This document shows, one piece after another, positions 1-11,677 of a stretch of DNA of 64,000 nucleotides. How positions within the stretch are numbered: position 1 is the first letter of the stretch; the number at the start of each line of letters is the position of its first letter. The DNA comes from Pinus tabuliformis (Eukaryota > Streptophyta > Pinopsida > Pinales > Pinaceae). The notes beneath the pieces are model-generated. The model searched no databases and was not told the DNA's origin. It saw only the letters and a list, made by a program, of their open reading frames with translations. The DNA is taken from the NCBI GenBank assembly GCA_031772625.1, contig CM062820.1, forward strand, positions 315,612,783 to 315,676,782, in the 5' to 3' direction. The position numbers and the translations under genes are program-made.

Positions 1-1848
1 CTTAGATGACATCTTAATTTTCAGTAAATCTCGTGTTGAACATGTCATGCATGTAAGGAAAGTACTTGATGCCTTGAAAAAAGAATAGTTGTATCTAAAG
101 ATGTCAAAGTGCGAGGTTGGAAATACTTCTTTAGTTTACTTGGGTTATATTGCTAGAGGAGGTGAGTTGAAAATAGATCCCTCCAAGGTTGATGCCATTG
201 TTAATTGACCAAGGCCCAAGACAGTTACAGAGGTAAGAAGTTTTCTAGGAGCAACCCAATATTGGAGGAAATTCATTGTTAATGTTTCTCTTATAGTAGC
301 TCCTTTGCCTGCATTGACCAGCGTGAAAAAAGGTTTTCAGTGGGGATGCAAATAGCGGAAGGCCTTTGATCCGTTGAAGCAAAAGATCAGTACAGATCCA
401 GTACTCGCACTTCCAGACTTGAGACAGTCATTTGAGATTCAAACAAATGCTAGTGACTACGTTATGGGTGTAGTCCTCATGTAGCATGGTAAGCTTATCT
501 GTTTTCATTCCGTAACTTTTAATGGTGCAATGATTAAGTATCTTACATATGACAAGGAATTGTATGCATTGATGCAAAGTGTGAAAAAATGGGAACACTA
601 CCTGATGGGTAAGAAAACAATCATTCACACTGATCATCAACCATTGTAATACTTGCAATCTCAACCAAAGTTGCAGCAATCAAGGCACTTCAGATGGATG
701 GGTTTCCTTCAACAATTCTATTTGGTAATTAGGTATAAGAAAGGTATCTGTAATAAAGTTGTTAATATGATTTATAGGTCGATTATTAGTGTAGCTACTT
801 TACTCAAGCATAATTATGTTTCACATGAAAATTATATTGAAAAATATGCATTGGCTAATGACTTTCAAGATGTTTATGCAAGCTTGATTCAAGGTAACCA
901 AGTAGAGGAATTGGATTATCATTTGCATGATAATTTGTTATACCATCTTGGCAAGCTTTGTATTCCATGGGGAGAAAGAGTTAACATCATAAGAGAGGCA
1001 CATACTTCTCTTATTGTTGGTCATTTCGGTGTAAGTAATATGGTGGCACATCTACAGAGATATTTTTATTGGCCTCGTATGCTTGAAAGTGTGTCTCGTT
1101 TTATTAAAGGATGTTCATTATGTGCAATTAGTAAGCCTAGCAATAGGAAGTTAGGATTGTACACATCACTTCTGGTTCCTTCGACCATGAGAGAGTGTTT
1201 CTATGGATTTTGTAGGAGGTCTTCCATTGTCAAAAAGAGGTTGTGATTATTTGTATGTAGTTTTGGATAGGTTCAGCAAAATGTGTATTTTGATGCCATG
1301 TAAAAAGCAAGTTACAGCTGAACAAACTGCTCAGTTATTCTTTCAGAATGTTTGGGTGCATTTTGGATTGCCCACGTCCATTGTTAGTGATCGAGATTCT
1401 CGCTTTCAGGGGAATTTTTGGTCAAATTTGTGGGGATTCATGGACACCAAATTGAAAAAGAGTACATCCTTCATCCACAAACATATGGTCAAACAGAGGT
1501 AGTGAACAGAACATTGATACATCTTATGTGTGGGTATTGTAGCAAGCATCCTAAGTTGTGGGATGAATAGTTGCACTATATTTAGCATGCTTATAATCGA
1601 GCCAAGCACTCTTCCACTCAAACTTCGCCATTTGAGGCATGTTTGGGATACTTGCCTAAATCTCCGTTGGATTTTATTTTTGGCAAAGAAATTGCTATTG
1701 AAGGTCATAGCGACATAGACAAAGCAAGAAAGTTCATTGAACAAATACAATTAGTACACCAAAAGGTTCAAGAACAGCTTGAGAAAATCTAAGGCAAGTA
1801 CAAAGCAAGGCACGACAAGCATCGTCAAGATCACAAATTCCAAGTTGG
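1..1848 (+). pseudogene. Ty3/gypsy pol, 5' piece (RT end, RNase H, integrase)
   Basis: This is the polyprotein of a Ty3/gypsy retrotransposon, entering the window inside reverse transcriptase. From base 2 the frame reads LDDILIF (the RT active-site box), then FLGATQYWRKF, then an RNase H domain with YDKELYAL and HTDHQPL. The first RNase H catalytic Asp appears as Asn (QTNAS instead of QTDAS). An HHCC integrase zinc-binding domain follows (GHFG, then CSLC near 1115). A frameshift near 1195 leads into the integrase core (MDFVGGLP at 1203, VSDRDSRF near 1390), and a second near 1480 leads on through FEACLGYLPKSPLD to KFQVG at 1848. Several in-frame stops make it a dead copy. The frame resumes at 8739 after a later insertion. 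The domain order RNase H then integrase is diagnostic of Ty3/gypsy. Confidence 0.93.
1844..1848. repeat. Target-site duplication, left (GTTGG)
   Basis: GTTGG directly precedes the left LTR and recurs at 8739-8743 directly after the right LTR. Five bases is the usual LTR-retrotransposon duplication. The two copies split the gypsy codons for Val-Gly-Asp. Confidence 0.9.
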
Positions 1849-3917
1849 TGTTAAGATTAGGTATGTTCTATGCAGAGCAATTTATTTAAATTTTCACAGT
1901 TAGCAATCACATCAGCATTACGATAAACTACAGATAGAACATAAATATAAAACGCAGAAGACAAGCCAAGACAAGAGGACACAAGATATGGCGCGAGCCA
2001 AGGACAAACCCCACAGTGTGTGGGGAAACCCTTTGATCAAATCTTCTTTTATCTTCAAAGTTCAGCAAAGAGAGAGAGAGAGATTACATTTACAACAGAA
2101 GTCAACACTTTGACTTATCTGGATCTAGCATAGATCATTTCGTATAATGATGAGATCAGTTGAAGACATTATGCTTCAACTGATTCTCCAAGGTGACTCC
2201 TTCACCTATCATCGAGCTGCATCTCGTCCATTTGCTACACCTTACCATGTAGTTCCATCATGCGCATCATGCATCATCATGCTGCTCATGATCACTGTGC
2301 TGCCCATACATCAAGTTGTCCATGACTTCATACTCCATGCTGCTCATGCATCATCATGCTTCATGCTGCCCATGCTGCCCATGATCTCATCATGCTTCAT
2401 GCTGCCCATCCTAATATGAATCATCGTCATCACGCTGCTTATGATCACTATGCTACCCATACATCATGTTGTTCTCCAAGTCACTGCTGCATGTCACAGA
2501 GATCCATATATCAGATCTCTAATCCTCTTTTCCATCACTGCTGAGATCCTCCTCATTTCAGCACCATTGAAGCCATCATTATGGAGATCTTTACTGTTGC
2601 TTCATATCAACATGATCCACTCACTATGATCTCTATACTTTCATGGATGCACTAAGACAGTCATTACATTATGTCAATGAGCTCTTCATTGAAGTCATCA
2701 TTATGTGGACTGTTGCAATATACCTTGTCATCACTGTATATTTGTTGAGACAGTGATTCTCATTACTTCTTTATTATGTAACCTTTATGTTGTTGAGACT
2801 ACATCATTCCTTTATCATTTGTACCAAACAATATGATAAATCTTGTAGAGCGGATCTGCTCCAATGCTGAGACTCTTCTTCACTACGATGACGTTATTGC
2901 TTCTGGCATCAAGGTTGTGACTGCACCAAAACCCTAGGTGCAGTCAGACCCTACTGCGGCTCCTCTATATGAGACTGCGGCTAACAACATTTCATAACTA
3001 CAAGTGTCGTATATGACCTGCGTTCCATAAATAACAGTGTTGCAATACTGCGGGTGCGTTCCAACTGCGGGTTCCATTTATGACCTATGTTTCATAAATA
3101 ACTACGTATATATATATTGCCGCGTTGAGTCATTGCCCGTGAATCTTGTTGCGTTGTATTGCGTATAAATATTCAATGCATAGATTTGCTGCGTATTTAA
3201 TCTAACTGCGTGTTTCTGGACAACGGTGCTCCCTTGACTGCGTTCACTACTGCGAGTAAGGGTTTTTGGATAGCGGTGCTGCATTCATTAATTGACTGTG
3301 AGCTTCTAGATAGCATATGTATATAACTACGTTCCATCCATGCTGTATTCCTTATCTTACTGCAGCTGACGGCGTATATATATATATATATATATCATAT
3401 GATCAGCGTGTAAGGGTAACTTCATAACTGCATATTAATAACTTTATGTCCTGCGTTCAGCATAACTGTGTGTAAGGGTTTCCATGACAACGTATTGATT
3501 GGTCTACTTCTATCCCTGCGCCTTAAGTTGTAGATTACTCATGACTGCGTTCTCCATTAGGGCATCGTAGATATTAGGGCACTCCTTTTAGATCTCTTCT
3601 CCATCAAACCCAAAACAGGATGAAGAGAGATCATGAGAGAGTGAGTGTGTTGAATGACTTAAAGTCTTCTTCTATTTATACTAAAACAAGGATGATGAAT
3701 AGACACGTCGGTTGGGCTTCTAGAGGCTACATAAGAGCTGGTCGGCTTGATAATAATTACATAAACAAAATAAATTCATATCTCCATAAATACTTATCGG
3801 AATCGGATGATCTTTGGATCAATCCTACACCTCTCGACGAGAGGGATCCAATAAAAATATCAGCTGCCATAAATAAGCCGACCCACATGGAGTTTGGCCC
3901 TAGTTGCCAATTTAACA
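1849..3917 (-). repeat. Copia 3' LTR (left copy)
   Basis: The 2,069-bp LTR is bounded by TGTTAAGATT and CAATTTAACA. It matches 6671-8738 throughout. Differences include a 9-bp indel near 2370, a 3-bp indel near 2955 and a shorter (TA)n run near 3372. Short plus-strand open frames inside it recur in both copies and are not genes. Confidence 0.93.
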
Positions 3918-3926
3918 CTCCCTCTC
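3918..3926 (-). promoter_or_regulatory. Polypurine tract
   Basis: On the minus strand GAGAGGGAG abuts the 3' LTR. This is the expected plus-strand primer and confirms the minus orientation of the element. Confidence 0.75.
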
Positions 3927-3984
3927 AACTAGGGAGAACTCCATCCGGTGATCCATATGTCCAACTGTACTATCTCGGCCACTA

Positions 3985-4142
3985 GTGCCTTGCACTGCTC
4001 TGCCTAGCTCTGCTGGCTCTGCTCTACTCTGCTCAGCTCTGCTGGCTCTGCTCTACTCTGCTCAGCTCTGCTGGCTTTGCTCTGCTCGGCTCAACTCAGT
4101 TCTGCTAGCTTTGCTCTGCTGGCTCTGCTCATCTCCGCTGAA
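3985..4142. repeat. CTCTGCTGG-type tandem repeat
   Basis: This is a pyrimidine-rich minisatellite made of GCTCTGCTGGCTCTGCTCTA and variants, with a period near 33 bp built from 5-6 bp subunits. It lies just inside the element, next to the polypurine tract. The open frame across it (ALPSSAGSALLCSALL...) is a by-product of the repeat. Confidence 0.8.
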
Positions 4143-4219
4143 CTATGAAGAAGAAGAATTGATCGAGAATGTCTCATACCATTCTCCACCGACCCAAAGT
4201 CAAACTTAGAGTGCGTACC

Positions 4220-4431
4220 ACTAGTCCCAGACCAGTCTCAACTGACCCAAAGTCAGCGTCATAGTATGTACGACTCTCACTGGTCCCAGACCAGTCCTGC
4301 ACTGACACGAAGTCAGTCTCGGAGTATGTACCACTGGTCCCAGACCAGTCTCAGTCGACCCGAAGTCAGTGTCATAGTATGTACAACTCCTACCACTGGT
4401 CCCAGACCAGTATCATTGATCCCAGATCAAT
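4220..4431. repeat. Array of palindromes (ACTGGTCCCAGACCAGT)
   Basis: Five dyads occur at 4220-4236, 4279-4295, 4333-4349, 4395-4411 and 4415-4431. Three are exactly ACTGGTCCCAGACCAGT. The first has one arm change (ACTAGTC). The last is ATTGATCCCAGATCAAT, in which two arm bases have changed on each side so that pairing is kept. Between them lie smaller dyads of the form CTGACCCAAAGTCAG. The main spacing is about 55-65 bp. Confidence 0.85.
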
Positions 4432-4576
4432 GGAGGACATCCTAGCGTAGGGAGTACGGTAGATACAACGATGCGTCCATCGGTACTACTATGGTCCCTA
4501 ACTTCATTTCCCTGTTCATTGATCAGATGAGAGGTACTTCCCATGAGTCCCAGACTGCATGGGTAGGATGCCTCGA

Positions 4577-4850
4577 CAGGAGAACTTAATCAATCATGTC
4601 CTCACAGGAGAACACATCAATCCTGCTACAATCGCCATGGAGAACACATCAATCCAGGTTGCCATGGAGAACACATCAATCCAGGCCTCACAGGAGAACA
4701 CATCAATCCTGCTACAATCGCCATGGAGAACATATCAATCCAGGCCTCACAGGAGAACTAATCATCCTGCTACACAAGAGAGCGAATCATCTTGTCCCAC
4801 AAGAGAGCGAATCATCTTGTCCCACAAGAGAGCAAATCATCTTGTTTCAG
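4577..4850. repeat. Two adjacent tandem arrays
   Basis: The first array (to about 4765) repeats GGAGAACACATCAATCC with CTGCTACAATCGCCAT spacers, about five copies. The second (4776-4850) repeats a 25-bp unit beginning ACAAGAGAGCGAATCATC three times. Both lie in the non-coding internal part of the copia element. Confidence 0.8.
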
Positions 4851-5127
4851 TGCGCACCACCAGGGGAGGGTGAGTCACCCTGTGGTCGTATGTTGCTCCA
4901 ATAGAACCGCAAGCCCCCCAAAGCTCCTAGAGCTCAATGTATGCAGCATGCAGGACCCTTTTACAAAGGTCTCTCGACGACTCCAAGTCGTTCGGGAAAA
5001 TCACAAATTTGATCTTTCCTCAGGGCTCTGTCTTGTACATCATCTCAGTGTGATGGAGCTTCCTTGATCATCAACTTACCATATCCCAGATAAGGCAGTA
5101 ATTGATGTCTATCTGCTGGAGCAATTG

Positions 5128-5343
5128 TCAAATACGGGATTCCTCAATAATCGAATCCCATCTCTGGTTGTCACAGAGATTCACAGTGGTATTCATCATG
5201 TGTACAAACAGCTCACTGAAGAGCTTCAGCAACCAGACTGCCTCACAGAAGGCCATACTATCAGCAATGTATTCTGCCTTGGAGGTGCTCAGAGTCACCG
5301 ACTTCTGCTTCCTGCTCATCCAGGATATCAAGGCAGATTCCAA
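5128..5343 (-). pseudogene. Copia RNase H fragment
   Basis: The minus frame reads ISWMSRKQKSVTLSTSKAEY, then CEAVWLLKLFSELF, the C-terminal RNase H signature of Ty1/copia polyproteins, including the STSKAEY box with its catalytic Glu. It is 71 codons long and lacks the rest of the domain. It sits at the 3' end of the internal region on the minus strand, where copia RNase H belongs. Confidence 0.88.
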
Positions 5344-5349
5344 ATAGCA

Positions 5350-6326
5350 CTGAGAAGTGCTCTAGTGATCCTCCATACTTCATGCCCACTCATCATTCGA
5401 ATAATCATGTGGTTTCATATTTCCGGCATTGTATCTCAATTCATGAGAGATTGTGCCCTGAAGATATCTTAGAAGATTCTTCGCACCAATCTAGTGAGGC
5501 TCAACCAATTATGAGCTCACTATGCTAACTGCAACACAGATGTCCGGACGGAGGTTCTCCAAGAACATCAACGCGAATGAGTTTATGAAACTCAGAGGCA
5601 TTTCCCAAATCTGGTCCGACATCATTACCATATAACTTCTGAAAGTTAAGATCCTCGAGGCAGTCACAAGCTTGCATCTTATCTTCCCACATTCAGAATC
5701 CAACTCCCTCTGTCTCCTATAAATGAGAGGGTCTGCACCTGTCAGACATAAGTGCCGGTACGAGAGGTTTATCATCCACAACCTTCGAGTAATGGTTTGG
5801 ATCGGTTTCACTCCTAGTGAATCTCAGCTGCATTAGACAGCTATCAATCCTCTCATATTATGCCTGAGGTGTTTTTCTTCAAGCCATAGAGGGCTTTCTT
5901 CCACCTGTATACATGAGATTCCTTGATCATGATTCTCAAACTCCTCGGGTTGTTCCAAACCTGTGAACCTGCTGCATGAGGGGAATGGTACCCTTATAAT
6001 ATTTTCCTTTGGTACATTTCAGACATGTACCTTCATGCTTCCTTTTGAATTCAGGCATCCTAGTCACCATTTGACTCACAGACCTCTAGAGCTGAGTCAA
6101 TGGACATGGTCCCCAGTGGACTTCCTGCAACTTGATACAACCCTGAACTCAAAAACATCTTTAAAAGATCTATTTTCAAACACGTACCTTTCCATTGATA
6201 AGTGCCACCCTGCAACCTTTGACTTCCATTTCCGAGATGGACATCAGGTTCGATCAGGTACATAAAAGAGATTTTGGGGTTCCTTGCTTTCGTGGAAGAG
6301 TCGACCATTTCCTTAATGACCTGCAT
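5350..6326 (-). pseudogene. Degraded copia pol remnants (RT and upstream)
   Basis: Broken minus-strand frames show copia reverse-transcriptase pieces: PQA*YERIDSCLMQLRFTRS near 5860-5800 (normally APQAWYERI...), then VVDDKPLV, then LRPDICVAVS near 5525 (normally RPDICFAVS). The YVDD box is deleted. The segment up to 6326 (MYLIEPDVHLGNGSQRL) may come from the protease or pre-integrase region but is too eroded to place. The order agrees with a minus-strand copia that has lost most of gag, integrase and RT. Confidence 0.7.
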
Positions 6327-6658
6327 TACCAGTCATTCTTTTGATCATTGAAGATGTCCCAGGAATGATTGATATCTTCATCAAGAGATGTGTCTCTGCC
6401 ATTTGGACGCTCCTTCGCATAACAGCCGAACTTATTTCAACAAGGCATCCGCCTTTCCTTCCACCCTTAGATCCGAACTTCCCAATGAAGTGATCTTAAG
6501 ATGGACCATCAAAATCTTCCGCTGCGCCATTCTGATAACATTCTTTGCTTTGAATTCACCCTCGGTGAATTATGAGGAACCCATTGATCCTTCTGTCTTG
6601 TCCCAACTGTCTTCGGTGATTGCTATTTCACTCTTGCTTGGGCATTGTCTTCACCTCA

Positions 6659-6670
6659 GCTCTGATACCA
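6659..6670 (-). promoter_or_regulatory. Primer-binding site, initiator-Met tRNA
   Basis: The minus strand reads TGGTATCAGAGC directly beside the LTR. This is the standard plant copia primer site, complementary to the 3' end of initiator Met tRNA. It fixes the right LTR as the 5' LTR. Confidence 0.92.
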
Positions 6671-8183
6671 TGTTAAGATTAGGTATGTTCTATGCAGAGC
6701 AATTTATTTAAATTTTCATAGTTAGCAATCACATCAGCATTACGATAAACTGCAGATAGAACATAAATATAAAACGCAGAAGACAAGCCAAGACAAGAGG
6801 ACACAAGATATGGCGCGAGCCAGGGACAAACCCCACAGTGTGTGGGGAAACCCTTTGATCAAATCTTCTTTTATCTTCAAAGTTCAGCAGAGAGAGAGAG
6901 AGAGATTACATTTACAACAGAAGTCAACACTTTGACTTATCTGGATCTAGCATAGATCATTTCGTATAATGATGAGATCAGTTGAAGACATTATGCTTCA
7001 ACTGATTCTCCAAGGTGACTCCTTCACCTATCATCGAGCTGCATCTCGTCCATTTGCTACACCTTACCATGTTGTTCCATCATGCGCATCATGCATCATC
7101 ATGCTGCTCATGATCACTGTGCTGCCCATACATCAAGTTGTCCATGACTTCATACTCCATGTTGCTCATGCACCATCATGCTTCATGCTGCCCATGATCT
7201 CTTCATGCTTCATGCTGCCCATCCTAATATGAATCATCGTCATCACGCTGCTTATGATCACTATGCTACCCATACATCGTGTTGTTCTCCAAGTCACTGC
7301 TGCATGTCACAGAGATCCATATATCAGATCTCTAATCCTCTTTTCAATCATTGCTGAGATCCTCCTCATTTCAGCACCATTGAAGCCATCATTATGGAGA
7401 TCTTTACTGTTGCTTCATATCAACATGATCCACTCACTATGATCTCTATACTTTCATGGATGCACTAAGACAGTCATTACATTATGTCAATGAGCTCTTC
7501 ATTGAAGTCATCATTATGTGGACTGTTGCAATATACCTTGTCATCATTGTATATTTGTTGAGACAGTGATTCTCATTACTTCTTTATTATGTAACCTTTA
7601 TGTTGCTGAGACTACATCATTCCTTTATCATTTGTACCAAACAATATGATAAATCTTGTAGAGCGGATCTGCTCCAATGCTGAGACTCTTCTTCGCTACG
7701 ATGACGTTATTGCTTCTGGCATCAAGGTTGTGACTACACCAAAACCCTAGGTGCAGTCAGACCCTGCGGCTCCTCTATATGAGACTGCCGCTAACAACAT
7801 TTCATAACTACAAGTGTCGTATATGACATACGTTCCATAAATAACAGTGTTGCAATACTGCGGGTGCGTTCCAACTGCGGGTTCCATATATGACCTATGT
7901 TTCATAAATAACTGCGTATATATATATTGCCGCGTTGAGTCATTGCCTGTGAATCTTGCTGCGTTGTATTGCGTATAAATATTCAATGCATAGATTTGCT
8001 GCGTATTTAATCTAACTGCGTGTTTCTGGAAAACGGTGCTCCCTTGACTGCGTTCATTACTGCGAGTAAGGGTTTCTGGATAGCGGTGCTGCATTCATTA
8101 ATTGACTGTGAGCTTCTGGACAGCATATGTATATAACTGCATTCCATCCATGTTGTATTCCTTATCTTACTGCAGCTGACAGC

Positions 8184-8217
<34 letters not shown>

Positions 8218-8738
8218 TATGAACAGCGTGTAAGGGTAACTTCATAACTGCATATTAATAACTTTATGTCCTGCGTTCAGCATAACTGTGTGTAAGGGTT
8301 TCCATGACAGCGTATTGACTGCGTCTACTTCTATCCCTGCGCCTTAAGTCGTAGATTACTCATGACTGCGTTCTCCATTAGGGCATCGTAGATATTAGGG
8401 CACTCCTTTTAGATCTCTTCTCCATCAAACCCAAAACAGGATGAAGAGAGATCATGAGAGAGTGAGTGTGTCGAATGACTTAAAGTCTTCTTCTATTTAT
8501 ACTAAAACAAGGATGATGAATAGACACGTCGGTTGGGCTTCTAGAGGCTACATAAGAGCTGGTCGGCTTGATAATAATTACATAAACAAAATAAATTCAT
8601 ATCTCCATAAATACTTATCGGAATCGGATGATCTTTGGATCAATCCTACACCTCTCGACGAGAGGGATCCAATAAAATTATCAGCTGCCATAAATAAGCC
8701 GACCCACATGGAGTTTGGCCCTAGTTGCCAATTTAACA
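6671..8738 (-). repeat. Copia 5' LTR (right copy)
   Basis: The 2,068-bp LTR runs from TGTTAAGATT to ATTTAACA on the plus strand and is followed by GTTGG. It is close to 98% identical to 1849-3917. It includes a longer (TA)n run at about 8185-8217. Confidence 0.93.
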
Positions 8739-8743
8739 GTTGG
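8739..8743. repeat. Target-site duplication, right (GTTGG)
   Basis: This is the second copy of the 5-bp duplication. Directly downstream the gypsy frame continues with GDEVWLHINKKRL. Confidence 0.9.
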
Positions 8744-9165
8744 TGATGAAGTTTGGCTTCACATTAACAAAAAGAGGCTCCAAGGAGAAGGTAAAAAGAT
8801 AAAAACAATTAGAGATATGGTCCATTCAGAATTTTGGAAAAAAATGATAACAATGCCTTCAGGTTGGATTTGCCTTCATATTTGAAAATTTATGTTGTTG
8901 TTAATGTTGAGAATTTAAGCTTGTATGAGCCTCCTTTGATTGAAGATCAAGGAGAGAATATTCAAATTCCAACTATTGAAGACTTTTCTCTAGAATTCCT
9001 TGATGTGCTTCAGCAAGACACTATAATTGATAAAAGAACAAGGACATCAAAAAGGGGAAGTATCGATTATTTTTGAGTGGGGCTCAAAGGTAGAATTCCT
9101 TCAAAATCCAAATGAATAGTCGTCAAAAAGGTGAGGGAATTGTACCCTCACCTGCTAAACAATTG
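8739..9165 (+). pseudogene. Ty3/gypsy pol, 3' piece (integrase C-terminus)
   Basis: This is the continuation of the pol frame that stops at 1848. It reads VGDEVWLHINKKRLQGEGKK, a frameshift near 8845, then NAFRLDLPSYLKIYVVVNVE, a typical gypsy integrase C-terminal and linker region. A chromodomain-like end follows (RTRTSKRGSIDYF, stop, VGLKGRIPSKSK, then VRELYPHLLNN). One stop and the frameshift show it is dead. It proves that the copia element landed within this gene. Confidence 0.9.
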
Positions 9166-9200
9166 AAAGTGATCCTTTTGGGGTCCAAAAGGCTTCCAAT

Positions 9201-10240
9201 GGGGAGAAATGATCAGGTGCTCAAAATTAGGCTCAAAAATAAAAGTGTCAGAATATTGATAAAATTATCTTCAGACTGAAAAGCTCGTCATTCTAATTCC
9301 AATAGTGCGAACAACACTCAAATCCGAGCTCATATGCAGAAGTTAGAGCAAGTCAAAGTTCATGTTTGACTAGGACACATGGCAGAATTGGATAGTGTGG
9401 CAAGGCCCTTCAACGAATGGGCAAATGCCAAGTGGCAGGGCCACCATTGGCCCCTGCATATCACAAATCCCATGTCGTAGGCAGATCGTGTTAAAAATCA
9501 GCCCCCGAGCAGGGAAGGGTTGTGATGCGATAAGGCAGTCGCAAAGGCATTCAAGAATCGGTTGGAGGCATGATGCAATAGATCACAATTGCACATCGGC
9601 GAAGGAAAGGCATTACGAAAAATCAACCCCGACAGGTTTGGGTTGTGATGCGATATCGCAATCGCAAATCGCAACAATGCAAAGTCCCGCATTATGATAA
9701 TCCGTTGATTCACCACCGAACTGCGATTTGCGATAAGTTTCTAGATGTGAGATGTTTATCAGTTTCAGTTTATAGTGTCGTCAGGTCTGCTACATCGCAA
9801 TCGCACAATCGCCTGTCGCGTACACAAACCTTAAGCTCGTCAGTCCTTGCCGATTGAGATTTTCGATGGACAATCAGTGCCGACAAACTATGGCCCGCCG
9901 CGTGGCAAAATTCTAGCTCGGTTAGTGTATTTTTGGAGCGAAATTGTGGGTTCTTGTCGGATGTGGAGCAATTTGTGGAGCGAATAATGGGAAAACAAGG
10001 GGAAGTCATAAATTTTTCAATTTTTCACCAAATTGGTTACAAAAAGAGGCTAGAAAGCCATTTTTTAGTATTCTAGACTGATCAAAGCAGGTTTCAGAAG
10101 CTTTTGAGCATTTTAAACACATTTTTACACTTTTGAGCATAATAGAGAGGCCCAAGCTCCTTTATCATGTGATTGTTGTAATGTGTTTTTGATGATGTTC
10201 TGTATAGGTTTATGTTGTTGTTCAATTTCTGGTTTATGTT
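9201..10240 (+). repeat. Probable gypsy polypurine tract and 3' LTR
   Basis: GGGGAGAAA at 9201-9209 lies just after the end of pol and is followed by TGATCAGG, the layout of a polypurine tract and LTR start. The following kilobase has no pol homology. It is locally CpG-rich (9490-9910, with repeated CGCAATCGCAAATCGCAA words) and then A/T-rich like an LTR leader. The right boundary is a guess because the partner LTR is outside the window. The 100-codon open frame at 9395 is unlikely to be a gene. Confidence 0.45.
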
Positions 10241-10580
10241 AAATTGCTCATAAAATTAACTAAAAACTCTTCATTTCACTTGCAAAAAATCATGGATCCT
10301 TAAGCACAATGAAAGCATTTTGTTTATAATCTAAGGAAGATCTTAGCACTACAAACTAATATTCTAAACTAAATCAGAATGTGTGACCCATGCATTTTGG
10401 CATTCCTTCAAGGGAGGAAATCCTTCCCTTTTTATTATGCTCTCAAGACAGAGCCTTGATACATGTTACCTACAACCATATGACATTTCTCTTTAATATT
10501 GAATATAAGCATACATACCTCATTTTCCTTTGGGTCATCCAGACTTTCTGCAGCAGCTTCCTTGATTGAAAGAGCTTTAA
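10241..10580. other. Unassigned AT-rich spacer
   Basis: No gene or element end was recognised. It separates the gypsy remnant from the decayed minus-strand copia. Confidence 0.5.
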
Positions 10581-11677
10581 TCCCTTGACCTTCTTCACTT
10601 TTATGTTATCATATAGTCATCCCATGAATTCCACAAATTTGGAATTATTGATGAAACACTTGCTTCCCCTCATGATCGGTGAACCTTCAATGAATATTCC
10701 ACCGGAGAATCTTGAGGATTTAAAGTATCCCCGTAGGCAAATGTTTCCATTTGACAAATGTCTGATGAACCTTGCACTAGATGACCTTGCCACTTGTGTT
10801 TTCAATGAGATTCCCAAGCGCTATATACTTGACTTCCATAGATTCTAATTGTTTTTCATGCTTTTCTATGATGATGTTCCGAGCTCTTGCTTTCAATGCT
10901 TCCATGGTGCCTTTGATGCATCCCATTATTTTACTTAGTGAATCATGATAGCCATATATTATAAGACTTAAGAATTTGGAAAGAACTTATGTGAGGAAGA
11001 CTATTGCAATAGTGGAGACCTACTACTTCCTCCTTCTTGGATTTCTCCTTTTAAACTTCCTCTACTTCCTTGGTAATGTGGGCTTCTTCTCTTCCTCTTT
11101 TTTTATTTTCCTTCCTGAGCTTAGGAAAATCACTCTTATAGTGTCCATATTCTTGACACCCATAGCATTTTATTTTAGCCATGTTATTCTTCTTTTCTGA
11201 GGACCAAACTTTCCAAATTGTCCCTTTCTTTTTATCATTGCAACATAAGCTTGATTTTTCTCCCCTACTCCCACATTAGATTTGGCCTTTAATCTAGATT
11301 ATTCAATCTTGCACAATGACCATAGATCCTGAAATGGAGTAACTTCTATCTTCCCATAAATACTTGAAGTGAAGTTACCCCACTCTTCCTGTAGTGCATT
11401 TAATATGGCTGTAGTCATTTCTCTATCAGACATGACTTCTTCTAGATCTTGTAGTTGATCCCAGATCTCAGATATCCTCATAAAGTATGAGGCTATTCCA
11501 TCTTCCCTTGACATGTTTAGCTTGTAGAGTTCTTTCTTTAATGAGATGACTTCTCTAGCAGTGCTTACGGAATACAACTCTACCAGTTTGTCATAGATTT
11601 CTTTTGAAATTTTGAGTTTAGATACATATGGGATAAGGGGATCCTTGATGGATTCTATGAGAATCCTGTGAGCCCTA
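10581..11677 (-). pseudogene. Copia gag, C-terminal part with zinc knuckle
   Basis: Reading leftwards from 11677, the minus strand gives RILIESIKDPLIPYVSKLK, YDKLVELYSVSTAREVISL, SREDGIASYFMRISEIWDQL and EWGNFTSSIYGK, the UBN2-type gag capsid domain of Ty1/copia. After a stop near 11299 and a frameshift near 11185 comes CYGCQEYGHYKSDFP (about 11111-11167), a CCHC zinc knuckle whose last Cys is Phe. Below about 10950 the frames are too broken to place; a Lys/Glu-rich stretch near 10850-10950 is the last hint of coding sequence. The N-terminal part of the same gag lies at 13611-13791, beyond a solo LTR. Confidence 0.85.
11673..11677. repeat. Target-site duplication, left (CCCTA)
   Basis: CCCTA precedes TGTTGG at 11678 and recurs at 13611-13615 after the terminal GCCAACA. 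Confidence 0.85.

Larger units (their letters stand above)
1849..8738 (-). mobile_element. Non-autonomous Ty1/copia LTR retrotransposon
   Basis: A complete LTR element of 6.89 kb lies on the minus strand inside gypsy pol. It has two LTRs of about 2.07 kb that start TGTTAA and end TTAACA, a 5-bp duplication, an initiator-Met tRNA primer site next to the right LTR and a polypurine tract next to the left LTR. Counting by eye I find about 38 substitutions over some 2,060 aligned LTR bases (near 98% identity), mostly transitions, so insertion is fairly recent. The internal region is only 2.75 kb. It has no open gag-pol, only broken copia RT and RNase H pieces and several short tandem repeats. It must have moved using proteins from another copy. 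Confidence 0.92.

Noticed and set aside
2147-2629. Open frames rich in Met, His, Pro and Ser in the left LTR (and at 6969-7442)
   Set aside because: They come from CATCATGCTGCCCATG-type repeats in the LTR, lie antisense to the element and have counterparts in both LTRs.
3620-3985. 121-codon frame, duplicated at 8441-8746
   Set aside because: Both copies lie in the LTRs and extend into the junctions; being duplicated reflects LTR identity, not selection.
3985-4209. Leu/Ala/Cys-rich 74-codon frame resembling a membrane segment
   Set aside because: Produced by the CTCTGCTGG tandem repeat inside a non-autonomous element.
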